Assembly: GCF_010894405.1 (NCBI RefSeq)
Contig: NZ_JAAIYA010000034.1
Coordinates: forward strand, 54,042-118,041
Length of the DNA stretch: 64,000 nucleotides
Reading direction: 5' to 3'
Source of the DNA: Pyxidicoccus caerfyrddinensis
GTDB lineage: Bacteria > Myxococcota > Myxococcia > Myxococcales > Myxococcaceae
Shown here: in pieces, positions 8,632 through 18,249 of the stretch
How positions within the stretch are numbered: position 1 is the stretch's first letter
Layout: each line of letters begins with the position of its first letter
Translations under genes and position numbers: made by a program
The notes under the pieces: generated by a model
What the model was told of the DNA's origin: nothing
The model's database searches: none
The model's input: the letters and a program-made list of their open reading frames with translations, nothing else

Positions 8632-10074
8632 TTGGGTAGCGCACGAATCCTGGCCGTGGATGACGAACGCGACACGTGCGAGGCGCTGGCAGAGATGCTC
8701 AGCACCTGGGGCCACAAGGTCGAGATCGCATTCGACGGGCACGACGCCCTCCGCAAGGCGGGCGAGTTCCGGCCGGACGTCGTCCTGTCGGACCTGGCCA
8801 TGCCGGAGACGGATGGCCTGTGGCTGCTGCGCAACCTGAAGGAAGAGCTGCCGGATTGCCCGGTGGTGTTCCTGACGGGGCGCGGCACCATCGACGCCGC
8901 CGTGGAGGCCATCCGCGAAGGCGCCTACGACTTCATCGTCAAGCCGCTCGACACCGCGCGGCTGAAGGTCTGCATCGACCGGGCGCTGGAGAAGAAGGAG
9001 ACGATGCGCGAGGTGCAGACGCTGCGCAGGCGGCTGAAGCAGCTCGGCTCCTCGGACCTCATCGCCCAGTCCGCGAACATGCGGAAGGTGATTGAGCTGG
9101 TGGAGAAGGTGGCCCCGTCCAAGGCCAGCGTGTCCATCAGCGGCGAGTCCGGCACGGGCAAGGAAGTCGTGTCGCGCGCGGTGCACAACCTGTCCCTGCG
9201 CCGCGACAAGCCCTTCATCGCCATCAACTGCGCGTCCATTCCGGCCACGCTCATCGAGTCCGAGCTGTTCGGCCACGAGCGCGGCGCCTTCACCGGCGCG
9301 GATCAGCGCCGCCCCGGCGTGTTCGAGATGGCGCACGGCGGCACGCTGTTCCTGGACGAGTTGGGCGAGATTCCCCTGGAGCTGCAGGCCAAGCTGCTGC
9401 GCGTCCTGGAAGAGGGGAAGCTGCGCCGGCTGGGCGGCAAGGGGGAGATTGAAGTCGACGTGCGCGTGCTGTGCGCCACCAACCGCGACCTCAAGCAGGA
9501 GATCAAGGCGGGCCGCTTCCGCGAGGACCTCTACTTCCGCCTCAACGTGTTCCAGATCCACCTGCCGCCCCTGCGCGAGCGGCGTGAGGACGTCCCCATC
9601 CTCGTCCAGCACTTCGTGGACAAGTACCGCGGGGACTCGGCCAAGCGCGTCAACGGCGTGCACCCCGAGGCCATGGAGGTCCTGAAGAACTACGAGTGGC
9701 CGGGCAACATCCGCGAATTGCGCAACGCGGTGGAGCGCGCGGTGATCCTCTGCGACGGGGAGCTGATCACCCGCGAGCACCTGCCGCCGGACATGGCGGG
9801 CAAGGCCCCGGAGCGCCACACCTTCCGGCTGCCCTTCGGCCTGAGCCTGGACGCGGTGGAGCGCGAGTACATCCTCGGCAGCCTCCAGCGCAACGGGAAC
9901 AACAAGGCCCGGACGGCGGAGGTGCTCGGGGTGAGCGAGAAGACGCTGTACAACAAGCTCAATCGCTACGCGGCCGAGGCCCGCGCCCAGCAGTCTCCGG
10001 GCGGCCACGGCGGCCCGCTGGGCGGGCAGGGAAGCGACGGACCCATGGGCGCCAACAGCCTGGTCGTTCGCTGA
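8632..10074 (+). CDS. NtrC-family sigma-54-dependent response regulator
   Basis: Three domains are visible. A receiver (residues 4-118) has phospho-acceptor Asp54 in VLSDLAMPETDG. An AAA+ domain (about 140-375) has Walker A GESGTGKE and an intact GAFTGA loop for contact with sigma-54. A Fis-type helix-turn-helix lies near the end (NKARTAEVLGVSEKTLYNKL). After it comes a Gly/Pro-rich tail. The start is TTG at 8632 with GGGAGG eight bases upstream. It follows a short histidine kinase gene, so the two probably form a two-component pair. Its target promoters are unknown. Confidence 0.93.
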   Translation: MGSARILAVDDERDTCEALAEMLSTWGHKVEIAFDGHDALRKAGEFRPDVVLSDLAMPETDGLWLLRNLKEELPDCPVVFLTGRGTIDAAVEAIREGAYDFIVKPLDTARLKVCIDRALEKKETMREVQTLRRRLKQLGSSDLIAQSANMRKVIELVEKVAPSKASVSISGESGTGKEVVSRAVHNLSLRRDKPFIAINCASIPATLIESELFGHERGAFTGADQRRPGVFEMAHGGTLFLDELGEIPLELQAKLLRVLEEGKLRRLGGKGEIEVDVRVLCATNRDLKQEIKAGRFREDLYFRLNVFQIHLPPLRERREDVPILVQHFVDKYRGDSAKRVNGVHPEAMEVLKNYEWPGNIRELRNAVERAVILCDGELITREHLPPDMAGKAPERHTFRLPFGLSLDAVEREYILGSLQRNGNNKARTAEVLGVSEKTLYNKLNRYAAEARAQQSPGGHGGPLGGQGSDGPMGANSLVVR

Positions 10075-10091
10075 CCTGTCAGGTAGGAATT

Positions 10092-10130
10092 CCCCTCCGG
10101 ATTCCGCACGCTTGGCGGGACTCGGAGGGG
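10092..10130. terminator. Inverted repeat after the NtrC-type gene
   Basis: CCCCTCCG (10092-10099) pairs perfectly with CGGAGGGG (10123-10130) across a 23-nt loop, 18 bp after the stop codon. It is a possible terminator without a U-tract. Confidence 0.35.
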
Positions 10131-10186
10131 GCTCGAAAGGTGAGCCCGAACAGGGCCCCTCCAGCCTCGAAACCCCGCGTCAATTC

Positions 10187-10216
10187 TTGACTTTTGACCT
10201 CTGGACGGGGGATTCT
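10187..10216 (+). promoter_or_regulatory. Weak candidate promoter for the ArsA-like gene
   Basis: TTGACT (10187-10192), an 18-bp spacer and GATTCT (10211-10216) lie in an AT-richer patch about 134 bp before the ATG. The match is only moderate. Confidence 0.25.
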
Positions 10217-10349
10217 GCGGTAATCTCCCACCCACAGGGAGGGCCCGGCCGCAGGACGTACGCACCGGGCAACTCCGACGCCTTTTTCCAGGCCGTCCAG
10301 GAGTGTGCATCAGGTGCCGCCGGGGGGGCACAAGGAAGGCCACAACCCA

Positions 10350-12317
10350 ATGAGCGACGCGCGAGTTCTTCACTTCTTCGGCGGCAAGGGCGGGGCAGGC
10401 AAGACCACGCTCGCGGCAGCGTACGCGTTGCGGTTGTCGGAGGACGCGCCGAAGGAACGGGTGCTCCTCGTCTCGTTGGACCCGGTGCGCTCCCTGTCGG
10501 ACCTGGTGAAGAAGAAGCTCACGGCGAAGCCGACGAAGCTGGTGCCGGGCAAGGGCGAGGGTGGCGTCTACGCCATGGAGCTCGAGCCCGCCACGCTGAT
10601 GAAGCCCTTCCTGGCGGACTACCTGCCCGCGCTGCAGAAGGCCGCGGCGAAGGGCACGCACATCTCCGAGGAGGACATGGGCAAGCTGTACCAGCAGGCC
10701 GTCCCGGGCCTGGAGGAGCTGGTGGGGCTCTTCCACGTCGTGGATCTGCTGGAGGGCAAGGAGAAGGAGTTCGACCGGATCATCGTCGACGCCTCGCCTA
10801 CGAGCCACACGCTGCGGCTGTTCGATCTGCCGGTGGGGCTGCGCAAGTTCCTGGGCTTCGTGAAGGCGGGCGGTGACAAGTCGGCCTCCACGGGCAAGGG
10901 CAAGAAGGCCGCGGAGCCCGCGGCGCCGGGCTACCTGGAGCAGCTGGGCCAGAAGGCGGAGAAGCTGCTGGCGCTGCTGAAGGACCCCGCGCGCACGGCC
11001 TTCCACCTCGTGGCGCTGGCCGAGCCGGTGCCCGAGGCGCAGACGCGCATGCTCTTCACGCAGCTGCGCGAGCGCGGGCTGCCGGTGACGGAGATCATCG
11101 TCAACCAGGTGGAGGACCGCGACGGCTGTCCGGCGTGCATGGGCCGCCGGGGCCTCCAGGCCCCTCACGTTCGCAAGTACCAGGCGCTGGACAAGGCCGT
11201 CCCGGTGAACCTGCTGGGCCGGCGCGAGCTGGCGCCGCGCGGGCTGGACGGGCTGGCCCTGCTCGCCAAGGCGTGGGCGGGTGGCAAGGAGACGAAGGCG
11301 CTGGAGTTCGCCGCCGCCGAAGGGCCGCCGGCCCTGGTGCGCGCGCCGTCCATGCCGCCCATCGCCGCGCCGCCGCTGCCTCCCACCCGGCTGATCTTCT
11401 TCGTGGGCCAGGGCGGCGTGGGCAAGAGCTCGTGCGCGGCCGCCGCCGCGGTGACGCTGACGGAGAAGGAGGGGCCGGTGCTCCTCATCTCTACGGATCC
11501 GGCGCACTCGCTGTCGGACGTGCTGCAGAGCCGGCTGACGGACACCGAGACGCAGGTGAAGGGCACCAAGGGCCTGTACGCCCGCGAGCTGGACATCTCC
11601 GGCTGGTTCAATGCCCTGCGCAAGCGCCTGAAGGAGAAGGCGGAGAAGGCCTTCGAGGGCGCACCCAAGGCGGGCAGCGAGGTGCCGGCGGATCTGCTCT
11701 ACCTGCGCAACCTGCTGGACTGCGCGCCCCCGGGCATCGACGAGCTGGCGGCGCTGTCCTGCCTCACGGACGCGCTGGTGCAGGAGCGCTTCAAGCGCAT
11801 CGTCGTGGACTCCTCGCCGGTGGTGACGTCGGTGCGGGTGGTGGAGCTGGCGGACACGGCCACCACGTGGCTGAACGCGCTGCACACCGCGCTGAGCAAG
11901 CACCGCGCGAAGGGCCTGGGCGACCTGGCGGACGACATCGCCGCGATGATCAAGCACGTGAAGCGCTTCGAGGAGGCGCTGGCCTCTCCCAGCGAGGCGC
12001 GCTTCGTCGTCGTCACGCGCGGCGAGGAGCTGGCCGCGGCGCGCACCGAGCGGCTGGTGGAGTACCTCAAGGAGAAGAAGCTCCCGGTGGAGCGCGTGCT
12101 CGTCAACCGCGTGGGCCCCAAGTCCACCTGCGAGAAGTGCGAGAACCGGCGCAAGCTGGAGCTGAACGCGGCGAAGGCCATTGAGAAGAAGATCGGCCTG
12201 CCCGTCACCATGGCTCCGGCGCTCGGCCGTCACCCGGCGGGCCTGCGCGAGCTGAAGGCGTTCCGCACCGCGTGGTACGCGCTGTCTCCGCCGGCCGCGA
12301 AGATCAAGGCCGCCTGA
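10350..12317 (+). CDS. Tandem ArsA/Get3-family ATPase
   Basis: The protein is an internal duplication of the ArsA/Get3 ATPase fold. The first half has a deviant Walker A (FGGKGGAGKTT) and the family segment DASPTSHTLRL. The second half has VGQGGVGKSS but a degraded counterpart, DSSPVVTSVRV. Each half carries a CxxC pair (CPAC and CEKC) late in its sequence, recalling the zinc-binding CxxC of Get3. No arsR, arsB or other arsenic gene is nearby, so arsenite export is doubtful and a membrane-protein targeting role is possible. I moved the start from 10305 to ATG 10350, which follows AAGGAAGG and gives 655 residues. Confidence 0.85.
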   Translation: MSDARVLHFFGGKGGAGKTTLAAAYALRLSEDAPKERVLLVSLDPVRSLSDLVKKKLTAKPTKLVPGKGEGGVYAMELEPATLMKPFLADYLPALQKAAAKGTHISEEDMGKLYQQAVPGLEELVGLFHVVDLLEGKEKEFDRIIVDASPTSHTLRLFDLPVGLRKFLGFVKAGGDKSASTGKGKKAAEPAAPGYLEQLGQKAEKLLALLKDPARTAFHLVALAEPVPEAQTRMLFTQLRERGLPVTEIIVNQVEDRDGCPACMGRRGLQAPHVRKYQALDKAVPVNLLGRRELAPRGLDGLALLAKAWAGGKETKALEFAAAEGPPALVRAPSMPPIAAPPLPPTRLIFFVGQGGVGKSSCAAAAAVTLTEKEGPVLLISTDPAHSLSDVLQSRLTDTETQVKGTKGLYARELDISGWFNALRKRLKEKAEKAFEGAPKAGSEVPADLLYLRNLLDCAPPGIDELAALSCLTDALVQERFKRIVVDSSPVVTSVRVVELADTATTWLNALHTALSKHRAKGLGDLADDIAAMIKHVKRFEEALASPSEARFVVVTRGEELAAARTERLVEYLKEKKLPVERVLVNRVGPKSTCEKCENRRKLELNAAKAIEKKIGLPVTMAPALGRHPAGLRELKAFRTAWYALSPPAAKIKAA

Positions 12318-12523
12318 GGCGCCTGCTGGTGAGTCAAAGGGGGCCCGCCACCCGCGTGCCTCCGCCCGGTATCCGCCCCGAAAAGAACTGCCGCCCCGCC
12401 CCCCGACGCGCACGATGACCACTTGCGTCGTAGGTGCCAAGGGCCGCCTGCCCGCTCGACGTGTAAGCGTGCGGGCCACGTCACCCCGAGTGGTGGGCCT
12501 TTGTCATTCCTCGCCGGGGTGTC

Positions 12524-13210
12524 TCAGGCATCGCACTCGGACGGTGAGTCGGTGAACGTGCTCAGCTCGGGGAAGGTGAGGGCGCCTTTGTCGGTCAGCG
12601 TACCCACCAGCGGCGCCCGGCCCTTCAGCCGCAGCTCCACCTGGCGGCCTCGGACGACGTAGGTGCCGGGCACCTCGCCGGGACGGGGCTTCCCGTCGTC
12701 TCCCACCTGCTTCGTCCAGAGCACGGCCCTGCCGTTGGCCTGGAAGCGCAGGCCCTGGGTGGTGCCGTAGACGCCCACGCCCGGGCCGAACCAGGAGACG
12801 GCGGTCAGCAGGCGGGGCACGTCGGCCTCGCGCTCCGGGGTGCGGCCCAGCAGCCGCTGCCAGCCGAGCGTGTCGCGGATGGCGTCGAAGTCCCGGTCCA
12901 CCTTCGCCCGGGCCAGCCGGCGCGCGTCCAGCTTCACCGCCTGGGTGAGGTGCTCGACGATGACGTCCCGGTGGGCGCTGTACTCGCACACCTTGCCCTG
13001 CTTGCGCAGCAGGCCCAGGGTGGCGGCGACGTTGTAGCGGGCGAGCGCATAGTCAGGCGCCTCCCGGGCGGCCTCCTGGAACTTCTCCAGGGCCTCCGGG
13101 TAGCGGCCGGCCTGGTACAGGCGGTAGCCCTCGGTGTTCAGCGTCCTCGCCGCGGGGGCGGGGACGGCGGCCGTCAGGGCCAGGGCGAGCAGCAGCGGGG
13201 CGGTGAGCAT
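12524..13210 (-). CDS. Exported TPR-containing hypothetical protein
   Basis: A cleavable signal peptide (LLLALALTAAVPAPAA) leads into one or two TPR-like helices (EGYRLYQAGRYPEALEKFQEA). The C-terminal half is beta-rich, with GTYVVRGRQVELRLKG resembling a small lipocalin-like strand pattern. GGAGGTAC before the ATG supports the start. It is divergent from accA and convergent with the ArsA-like gene. I do not recognise a family or function. Confidence 0.75.
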   Translation of the reverse strand: MLTAPLLLALALTAAVPAPAARTLNTEGYRLYQAGRYPEALEKFQEAAREAPDYALARYNVAATLGLLRKQGKVCEYSAHRDVIVEHLTQAVKLDARRLARAKVDRDFDAIRDTLGWQRLLGRTPEREADVPRLLTAVSWFGPGVGVYGTTQGLRFQANGRAVLWTKQVGDDGKPRPGEVPGTYVVRGRQVELRLKGRAPLVGTLTDKGALTFPELSTFTDSPSECDA

Positions 13211-13303
13211 GTACCTCCGACGGAAGGCGGGCCTGCCGATTCCAAGGGGTGCGTAACCTCTTGCGCGTTGAAAGCGGCCTTACCCTGGTGCTAGTCCCGC
13301 GCC

Positions 13304-14272
13304 ATGGCAACCAGTACCAGCTATGCGCTCGACTTCGAGCGACCCCTCATCGAGCTGGAGAAGAAGATCGAGGAGCTCAAGGTCCTGTCCACGAGCGGCT
13401 CGGTGGACTTCTCGTCCGAGATTTCCAAGCTCGAGAAGAAGGCCAAGAAGCTCCAGACGGAGATCTTCAGCGACCTGACGCGGTGGCAGGTGGTGCAGAT
13501 GTCCCGCCACCCGAACCGGCCGTACTTCCTCGACTACGTCCACCACCTCTTCACGGACTTCGTGGAGCTGTGTGGAGACCGGCACTTCGGCGAGGACCCG
13601 TCGATTGTGGGCGGCTTCGCGCGCTTCGACGGCAAGCCCGTCATGGTGATGGGCCACCAGAAGGGCCGCAACACCAAGGAGAACATGGCGCGCAACTTCG
13701 GCATGCCGCGCCCGGAGGGCTACCGCAAGGCACGCCGGCTGATGGAACTGGCCGAGCGCTTCGAGAAGCCCATCCTCACCTTCGTGGACACGCCGGGCGC
13801 GTACCCGGGCATCGGCGCGGAGGAGCGCGGGCAGGCGGAGGCCATCGCCGTCAACCTGGAGGTGATGAGCGGGCTCAAGGTGCCCATCATCTCCACCGTG
13901 GTGGGCGAGGGCGGCTCGGGCGGCGCGCTGGCCATTGGCGTGGGCAACCGCGTGCTGATGCTGCAGAACAGCGTCTACTCGGTCATCTCCCCGGAGGGCT
14001 GTGCCTCCATCCTCTTCCGCGACGCCAGCAAGGCGGACAAGGCGGCGGACGCGATGAAGCTCACGGCGAAGGACCTGCTGGAGATGAAGATTGTCGACGA
14101 GGTGGTACCCGAGCCCGCGGGCGGCGCGCACCGCGACGCGCCGAAGATGGCCGAGGCGCTGGGGAAGGTTCTTCGCAAGCACCTCGGCCAGCTCGCCGAG
14201 CTGTCGCCCGATGAACTGGTGAAGGACCGGTACGAGAAGTTCCGCGCGTTGGGCGTGTTCTCCGGGCGTTGA
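13304..14272 (+). CDS. accA: Acetyl-CoA carboxylase carboxyltransferase subunit alpha
   Basis: AccA and AccD form the carboxyltransferase that makes malonyl-CoA for fatty-acid synthesis. The family hallmarks are present: the N-terminal helical hairpin with FERPLIELEKKIEEL, then GDRHFGEDPSIVGG, the core TFVDTPGAYPGIGAEERGQ and the oxyanion region GEGGSGGALAIGVGN. The length of 322 residues is normal. It heads a run with hisC (21-bp gap) and cmk (4-bp overlap), which suggests cotranscription. Confidence 0.97.
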   Translation: MATSTSYALDFERPLIELEKKIEELKVLSTSGSVDFSSEISKLEKKAKKLQTEIFSDLTRWQVVQMSRHPNRPYFLDYVHHLFTDFVELCGDRHFGEDPSIVGGFARFDGKPVMVMGHQKGRNTKENMARNFGMPRPEGYRKARRLMELAERFEKPILTFVDTPGAYPGIGAEERGQAEAIAVNLEVMSGLKVPIISTVVGEGGSGGALAIGVGNRVLMLQNSVYSVISPEGCASILFRDASKADKAADAMKLTAKDLLEMKIVDEVVPEPAGGAHRDAPKMAEALGKVLRKHLGQLAELSPDELVKDRYEKFRALGVFSGR

Positions 14273-14293
14273 AGGCATTACTCCAGGCCCTGC

Positions 14294-15385
14294 ATGCGAC
14301 CTCTCGTTCCACCCTACGTCGAGACCCTCAAGCCCTACGTCCCGGGCAAGCCGATTGAAGAGACCGAGCGTGAGTACGGCCTGAAGGGCGTCATCAAGCT
14401 CGCCTCGAACGAGAACCCGCTGGGCCCCTCGCCCCGTGCCGTGGAGGCCATGCGGACGGCCTCCACCGCGACGCACCTCTACCCGGACGCCACGTCCTTC
14501 CACCTCGTGCGCCGGCTGGCCACGCACGTGGGCGTGCGCCCGGAAGAGGTCGTGCTGGGCAGCGGCTCGAACGAGCTCATCGAGCTGCTCATCCGGACCT
14601 TCACCACGGCGGAAGACGAAATCCTCCTCTGCAAGGGCTCGTTCTCCGCCTACCGCATCTCCGCGCAGGCGCACGGGCGCCCGTTCGTGGAGGTGCCCAT
14701 GAAGGCGGGCTACCAGTACGACCTGGAGGCCATGGCCAAGGCCATCACCCCGCGCACGCGGATGGTGTTCCTGGCCAACCCGGACAACCCCACGGGCACG
14801 GCCTTCTCGCGCCAGGCGCTGGAGGCCTTCCTCGCCGCGGTGCCTCGCGAGGTGCTGGTGGTGCACGACGAGGCCTACTTCGAGTTCGTGGAGTGGCCCG
14901 AGTACGTGAGCGCGGTGGAGCTGTTCCACCAGCACCCCAACCTCGTCGCGCTGCGCACCTTCAGCAAGATTCACGGGCTGGCTGGCGTGCGTCTGGGCTA
15001 CGGCATCATGGACGCGAAGCTCGCGGGCTACGTGCACCGCACGCGCATGCCGTTCAACCTGACGGTGGTGGCGCAGGCGGCGGGCATGGCCGCGCTGGAA
15101 GATACGGAGCACGTGCAGCGCACGCGCGACAACAACCGTCAGGGCCTGCGCTACTACGCGGAGGAGCTGCCGAAGCTGGGCGCGACGCTCACGCACAGCC
15201 ACGCCAACTTCGTGTTCGCGGACTTCCACCGGCCGGCCGTGGAGCTGTACGAGCTGCTCCTGCGCAAGGGCGTCATCGTCCGGCCCTTCGCGAGCCAGGG
15301 CTTCCCCACCTGCCTGCGCATCTCCGTGGGGACTCCCAAGGAAAACGAGCGCTGCGTGGTGGCACTGAAGGAGATTTTCACGTGA
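14294..15385 (+). CDS. hisC: Histidinol-phosphate aminotransferase
   Basis: This PLP-dependent class I/II aminotransferase converts imidazole acetol-phosphate to histidinol-phosphate. The N-terminus (KLASNENPLGPSP) is typical of HisC. NPDNPTGT, HDEAYFEF and the PLP lysine in TFSKIHGLAG (Lys225) are present. The length of 363 residues is normal. Other his genes are absent, so a different specificity, for example for aromatic amino acids, cannot be excluded. The stop overlaps the GTG start of cmk by four bases. Confidence 0.93.
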   Translation: MRPLVPPYVETLKPYVPGKPIEETEREYGLKGVIKLASNENPLGPSPRAVEAMRTASTATHLYPDATSFHLVRRLATHVGVRPEEVVLGSGSNELIELLIRTFTTAEDEILLCKGSFSAYRISAQAHGRPFVEVPMKAGYQYDLEAMAKAITPRTRMVFLANPDNPTGTAFSRQALEAFLAAVPREVLVVHDEAYFEFVEWPEYVSAVELFHQHPNLVALRTFSKIHGLAGVRLGYGIMDAKLAGYVHRTRMPFNLTVVAQAAGMAALEDTEHVQRTRDNNRQGLRYYAEELPKLGATLTHSHANFVFADFHRPAVELYELLLRKGVIVRPFASQGFPTCLRISVGTPKENERCVVALKEIFT

Positions 15386-16074
15386 GCACGCGTCCCTTCA
15401 TCGTCGCCATCGACGGCCCGGCCGGCGCGGGCAAGTCGTCCGTGTCCAAGCTGCTGGCGCGGCGGATGGGCTTCGCGTTGGTGGACACCGGCGCCATCTA
15501 CCGCTGTGTGGCGCTGCTGGCGACGCGCGAGGGGATTGCGCTCGACGATGACGCGGCCCTGGAGGTGTTGCTGGGCCGCGTGCACATCCACTTCCAGGTG
15601 GTGGGCGAGGAGAACCACGTGTTCCTGGACGGGAAGGACGTGTCCGGGGACATCCGCACGCCGGAGATCTCCATGGCCGCGTCGCGCGTGTCGGGCCGTC
15701 CGGTGGTGCGCGCGGGGCTGTTGCAGCTCCAGCGGCGCCTGGCGCTGGAGGCGGGGAAGGGCGCCATCCTGGAGGGGCGCGACATCGGCACGGTGGTGTT
15801 CCCCGACGCGGACGCCAAGTTCTTCCTGGAGGCCAACCCCGAGGTGCGCGCGAGGCGCCGCTTCGAGGAGTTGTTCCAGAAGGGCGTGGAGAGCACGCTG
15901 GAAGAGGTGCTCGCCGACCAGATGAAGCGCGACCAGGACGACTCCGCGCGCGCGGTGGCCCCGCTCAAGGCCGCGGAGGATGCCCTCCGCGTGGACTCCA
16001 GCAGCAGCCCCCTCTCCGAGGTGGTGCACTCGCTGGAGGCCGAAATCCTGCGCCGGATGGCCGCGCGGAAGTAG
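15382..16074 (+). CDS. cmk: Cytidylate kinase
   Basis: Cmk phosphorylates CMP and dCMP. The P-loop GPAGAGKSSVSK, the following LVDTGAIYR, the GRDIGTVVFPDA block and the lid region with RDQDDSARAVAPL are all characteristic. The start is GTG at 15382, sharing GTGA with the stop of hisC. This gives 230 residues, the usual length. A GAAGGAG motif lies about nine bases upstream, inside hisC. It is the last gene of the accA-hisC-cmk run and converges on the lytic transglycosylase gene. Confidence 0.95.
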   Translation: MSTRPFIVAIDGPAGAGKSSVSKLLARRMGFALVDTGAIYRCVALLATREGIALDDDAALEVLLGRVHIHFQVVGEENHVFLDGKDVSGDIRTPEISMAASRVSGRPVVRAGLLQLQRRLALEAGKGAILEGRDIGTVVFPDADAKFFLEANPEVRARRRFEELFQKGVESTLEEVLADQMKRDQDDSARAVAPLKAAEDALRVDSSSSPLSEVVHSLEAEILRRMAARK

Positions 16075-16110
16075 GCCGCGCGGCCGTACGTCGTCAGGAC
16101 GCCACGTCCG

Positions 16111-18249
16111 TCAGAAGGTGACGCCCTCCACCGAGGGCTCCGGCACCTTGAGCGACAGGCGCAGGCCCTTGCCATTCGCGTCGTAGAACGCGTGGTAGAG
16201 GAACAGGTCGGCCACCACCTGCTTCACGTAGCCGCGCGTTTCCTTGAACGGAATCGTCTCCACGAAGAGGTCCAGGGGCAGCGTGCCGCGCTCCTGCGTC
16301 CACTTCACCGTGGGGCCCGGGCCGGCGTTGTAGGCCGCGGCCGCGAGCACCGGGTGCCCGAAGCGCTCCATCAGCCGTGAGAGGTACCAGGCGCCGTAAC
16401 GGATGTTGCGCTCGGGCGAGAAGAGGTCCGCGGGCGCGGGGGCCGGCTCCGACAGGCGCTCGGCGATGGCCGTGGCGGTGGGGGGGATGATCTGCATCAG
16501 CCCGCGCGCATCCGCCGCGCTCATGACCTCCGGCCGGAAGGCGCTCTCGCGGCGCATGATGGCCCAGACGAGGAACGGGTCCACCTTCGCCTGCGCCGCG
16601 GCCTGCTCCACCGCGTTGGAGAAGGCGCGCGGGTAGAAGGCCGCGAGCGCGTCCGGCTCGCGCGAGCCGAAGGCGCGGCCCCACAGGTAGCGCGCCGCCA
16701 CCGCGTGCGCCTGGCCGTACTCGCCCAGCTTCAAGAGCGCGTGCGCGAAGGGCAGTGCCTGGTCCGCCGTGCGCAGCCGGGCCGCGTGGGCCTCCACCTC
16801 GTCCGCCGCGTCGCGGAACAGGCCCGCGCGCGTCAGCTCCATCGCCAGCTCCAGCTCCGGCGGGCGGGGCAGCTCCAGCTGCTTCGGCGGCAGCGGGAAG
16901 TGGACGGGCGGCGTGCGCCCCAGCTCCTTCAGCCGCTCGGCCGCCATCAGTGCGTAGAAGGACGCCGGCGCGGAGGTGATGAGGGCGTCGTACGCCGGGC
17001 CCACCACGTCCGCCTTGGCGCCCTCCAACTCACGGCTGCGCGCCACCCAGTAGCGCGCCTGCGGCACCATGCTGCTGCGCGGGAAGGCGTCCACCAGCGA
17101 CTCCAGCGTCGTGCGGGCCTTCGCGTACTCCTCCAGCCGCAGGTGCGCGAGCGCCCGGAACCACAGCCCCTCGTCACGGCGGCGCGAGCGCGGGTAGCGC
17201 GTGTCGAAGGCGCCGAAGGACTTCACCGCGTCCGCGAAGCGTCCGCCCTGCAAGTCCAACCAGCCCGCGAAGAAGGCGCCTTCATCCCCCGCGGCCTGCG
17301 AGGGGTACTTCGCGTCCAGCGCCGCCATCAGCGTCCGGGCCCGCACGTTGTCGTCGGAGCGCAGCGCGCGCCGCGCCACCACCAGCGCCGCCTCGGAGGC
17401 CACGTCCGGCGGGCCCTTCTCCGCCACCGCGAGTGCCTTCTCCGCGTCCTCCAGTCGCTTCAGCCCGAAGAAGGCCTGCGCGCGCAGCAGCGCCACCTTC
17501 GCCTGCTGGGGCTTCGCCAGCTTCAAGCCCTTCTCCAGCGCCTCCAGCTCGTCCAGCGCCCGCTGCGACGCGCCCGCGTCCAGGAAGCCGTCCGCGCGGC
17601 GGGTGCGCTCGGCGAAGCCCAGCTTCGCGGCGGGCTTCTTGCCCTCGGTGAGCCACTTCACCGCGTCATCCGCGTAGGGGTGCGTGGGGAAGCGCAGCGC
17701 CACCGCGAGCAGGTCCGCCACCTGGCCCGCGCGGTTGCCCGAGGCGCCGCGAGAAACGCCACGCTGATACAACAGTTCCGCAGTAGGCATGGCCTTCGCG
17801 GCGCCCTCCAGCACCGCGGACGCCTCCTTCGCCTTGCCGGCCTCGAGCAGGGACTCGCCCAGGCGCGCGCGGGCGCGGGCCGCCAATTGCGCGGGAGGCT
17901 GGGCCTCCAGCACGCGCGCGAAGTCCGCGGCGGCGCCCACCGGGTCCCCGGCGTAGAAGCGCGCCTGGCCCAGGTAGAAGGCGTGGTAGGGCGCGAGGGC
18001 CGCGGGGGCAGGGTGAGCGGACAGGAGCTCTCTTGCCTCGGCCGCCTGCCCGTCCGAGAGGGCCAGCGTGCCCGCCAGCAGCGCGAGCCGCCCGGCGTCC
18101 GGGCACTTCTTCGCCACACAGGCCGCCAGCTCGTCCCGCGCAAGACTCGCCGCCTCGGATTTGTGCAGCCGCACTGCCTCCAGCGTCGCTGGAGACTGTC
18201 CCAGGGCCACCCCGGCAACCAGACCCGCCACCAGCCCGGTCCAACTCAT
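16111..18249 (-). CDS. Soluble lytic murein transglycosylase (Slt family)
   Basis: This periplasmic enzyme cleaves peptidoglycan glycan strands. The N-terminus is a signal peptide (LVAGLVAGVALGQS), followed by a long TPR/alpha-superhelical region. The C-terminal catalytic domain has the family signature ending in RRESAF, whose Glu (near residue 568) is the catalytic acid, then ADARGLMQIIPPTA and AAAYNAGPG. I start it at ATG 18249, preceded by AGGAAAGGAAG, rather than at the upstream end of the frame. This gives 712 residues, slightly longer than E. coli Slt70. Confidence 0.92.
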   Translation of the reverse strand: MSWTGLVAGLVAGVALGQSPATLEAVRLHKSEAASLARDELAACVAKKCPDAGRLALLAGTLALSDGQAAEARELLSAHPAPAALAPYHAFYLGQARFYAGDPVGAAADFARVLEAQPPAQLAARARARLGESLLEAGKAKEASAVLEGAAKAMPTAELLYQRGVSRGASGNRAGQVADLLAVALRFPTHPYADDAVKWLTEGKKPAAKLGFAERTRRADGFLDAGASQRALDELEALEKGLKLAKPQQAKVALLRAQAFFGLKRLEDAEKALAVAEKGPPDVASEAALVVARRALRSDDNVRARTLMAALDAKYPSQAAGDEGAFFAGWLDLQGGRFADAVKSFGAFDTRYPRSRRRDEGLWFRALAHLRLEEYAKARTTLESLVDAFPRSSMVPQARYWVARSRELEGAKADVVGPAYDALITSAPASFYALMAAERLKELGRTPPVHFPLPPKQLELPRPPELELAMELTRAGLFRDAADEVEAHAARLRTADQALPFAHALLKLGEYGQAHAVAARYLWGRAFGSREPDALAAFYPRAFSNAVEQAAAQAKVDPFLVWAIMRRESAFRPEVMSAADARGLMQIIPPTATAIAERLSEPAPAPADLFSPERNIRYGAWYLSRLMERFGHPVLAAAAYNAGPGPTVKWTQERGTLPLDLFVETIPFKETRGYVKQVVADLFLYHAFYDANGKGLRLSLKVPEPSVEGVTF

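Noticed and set aside
7813..12479. Long minus-strand frames opposite the two-component and ArsA-like genes
   Set aside because: Antisense shadows; the plus-strand proteins carry clear family motifs.
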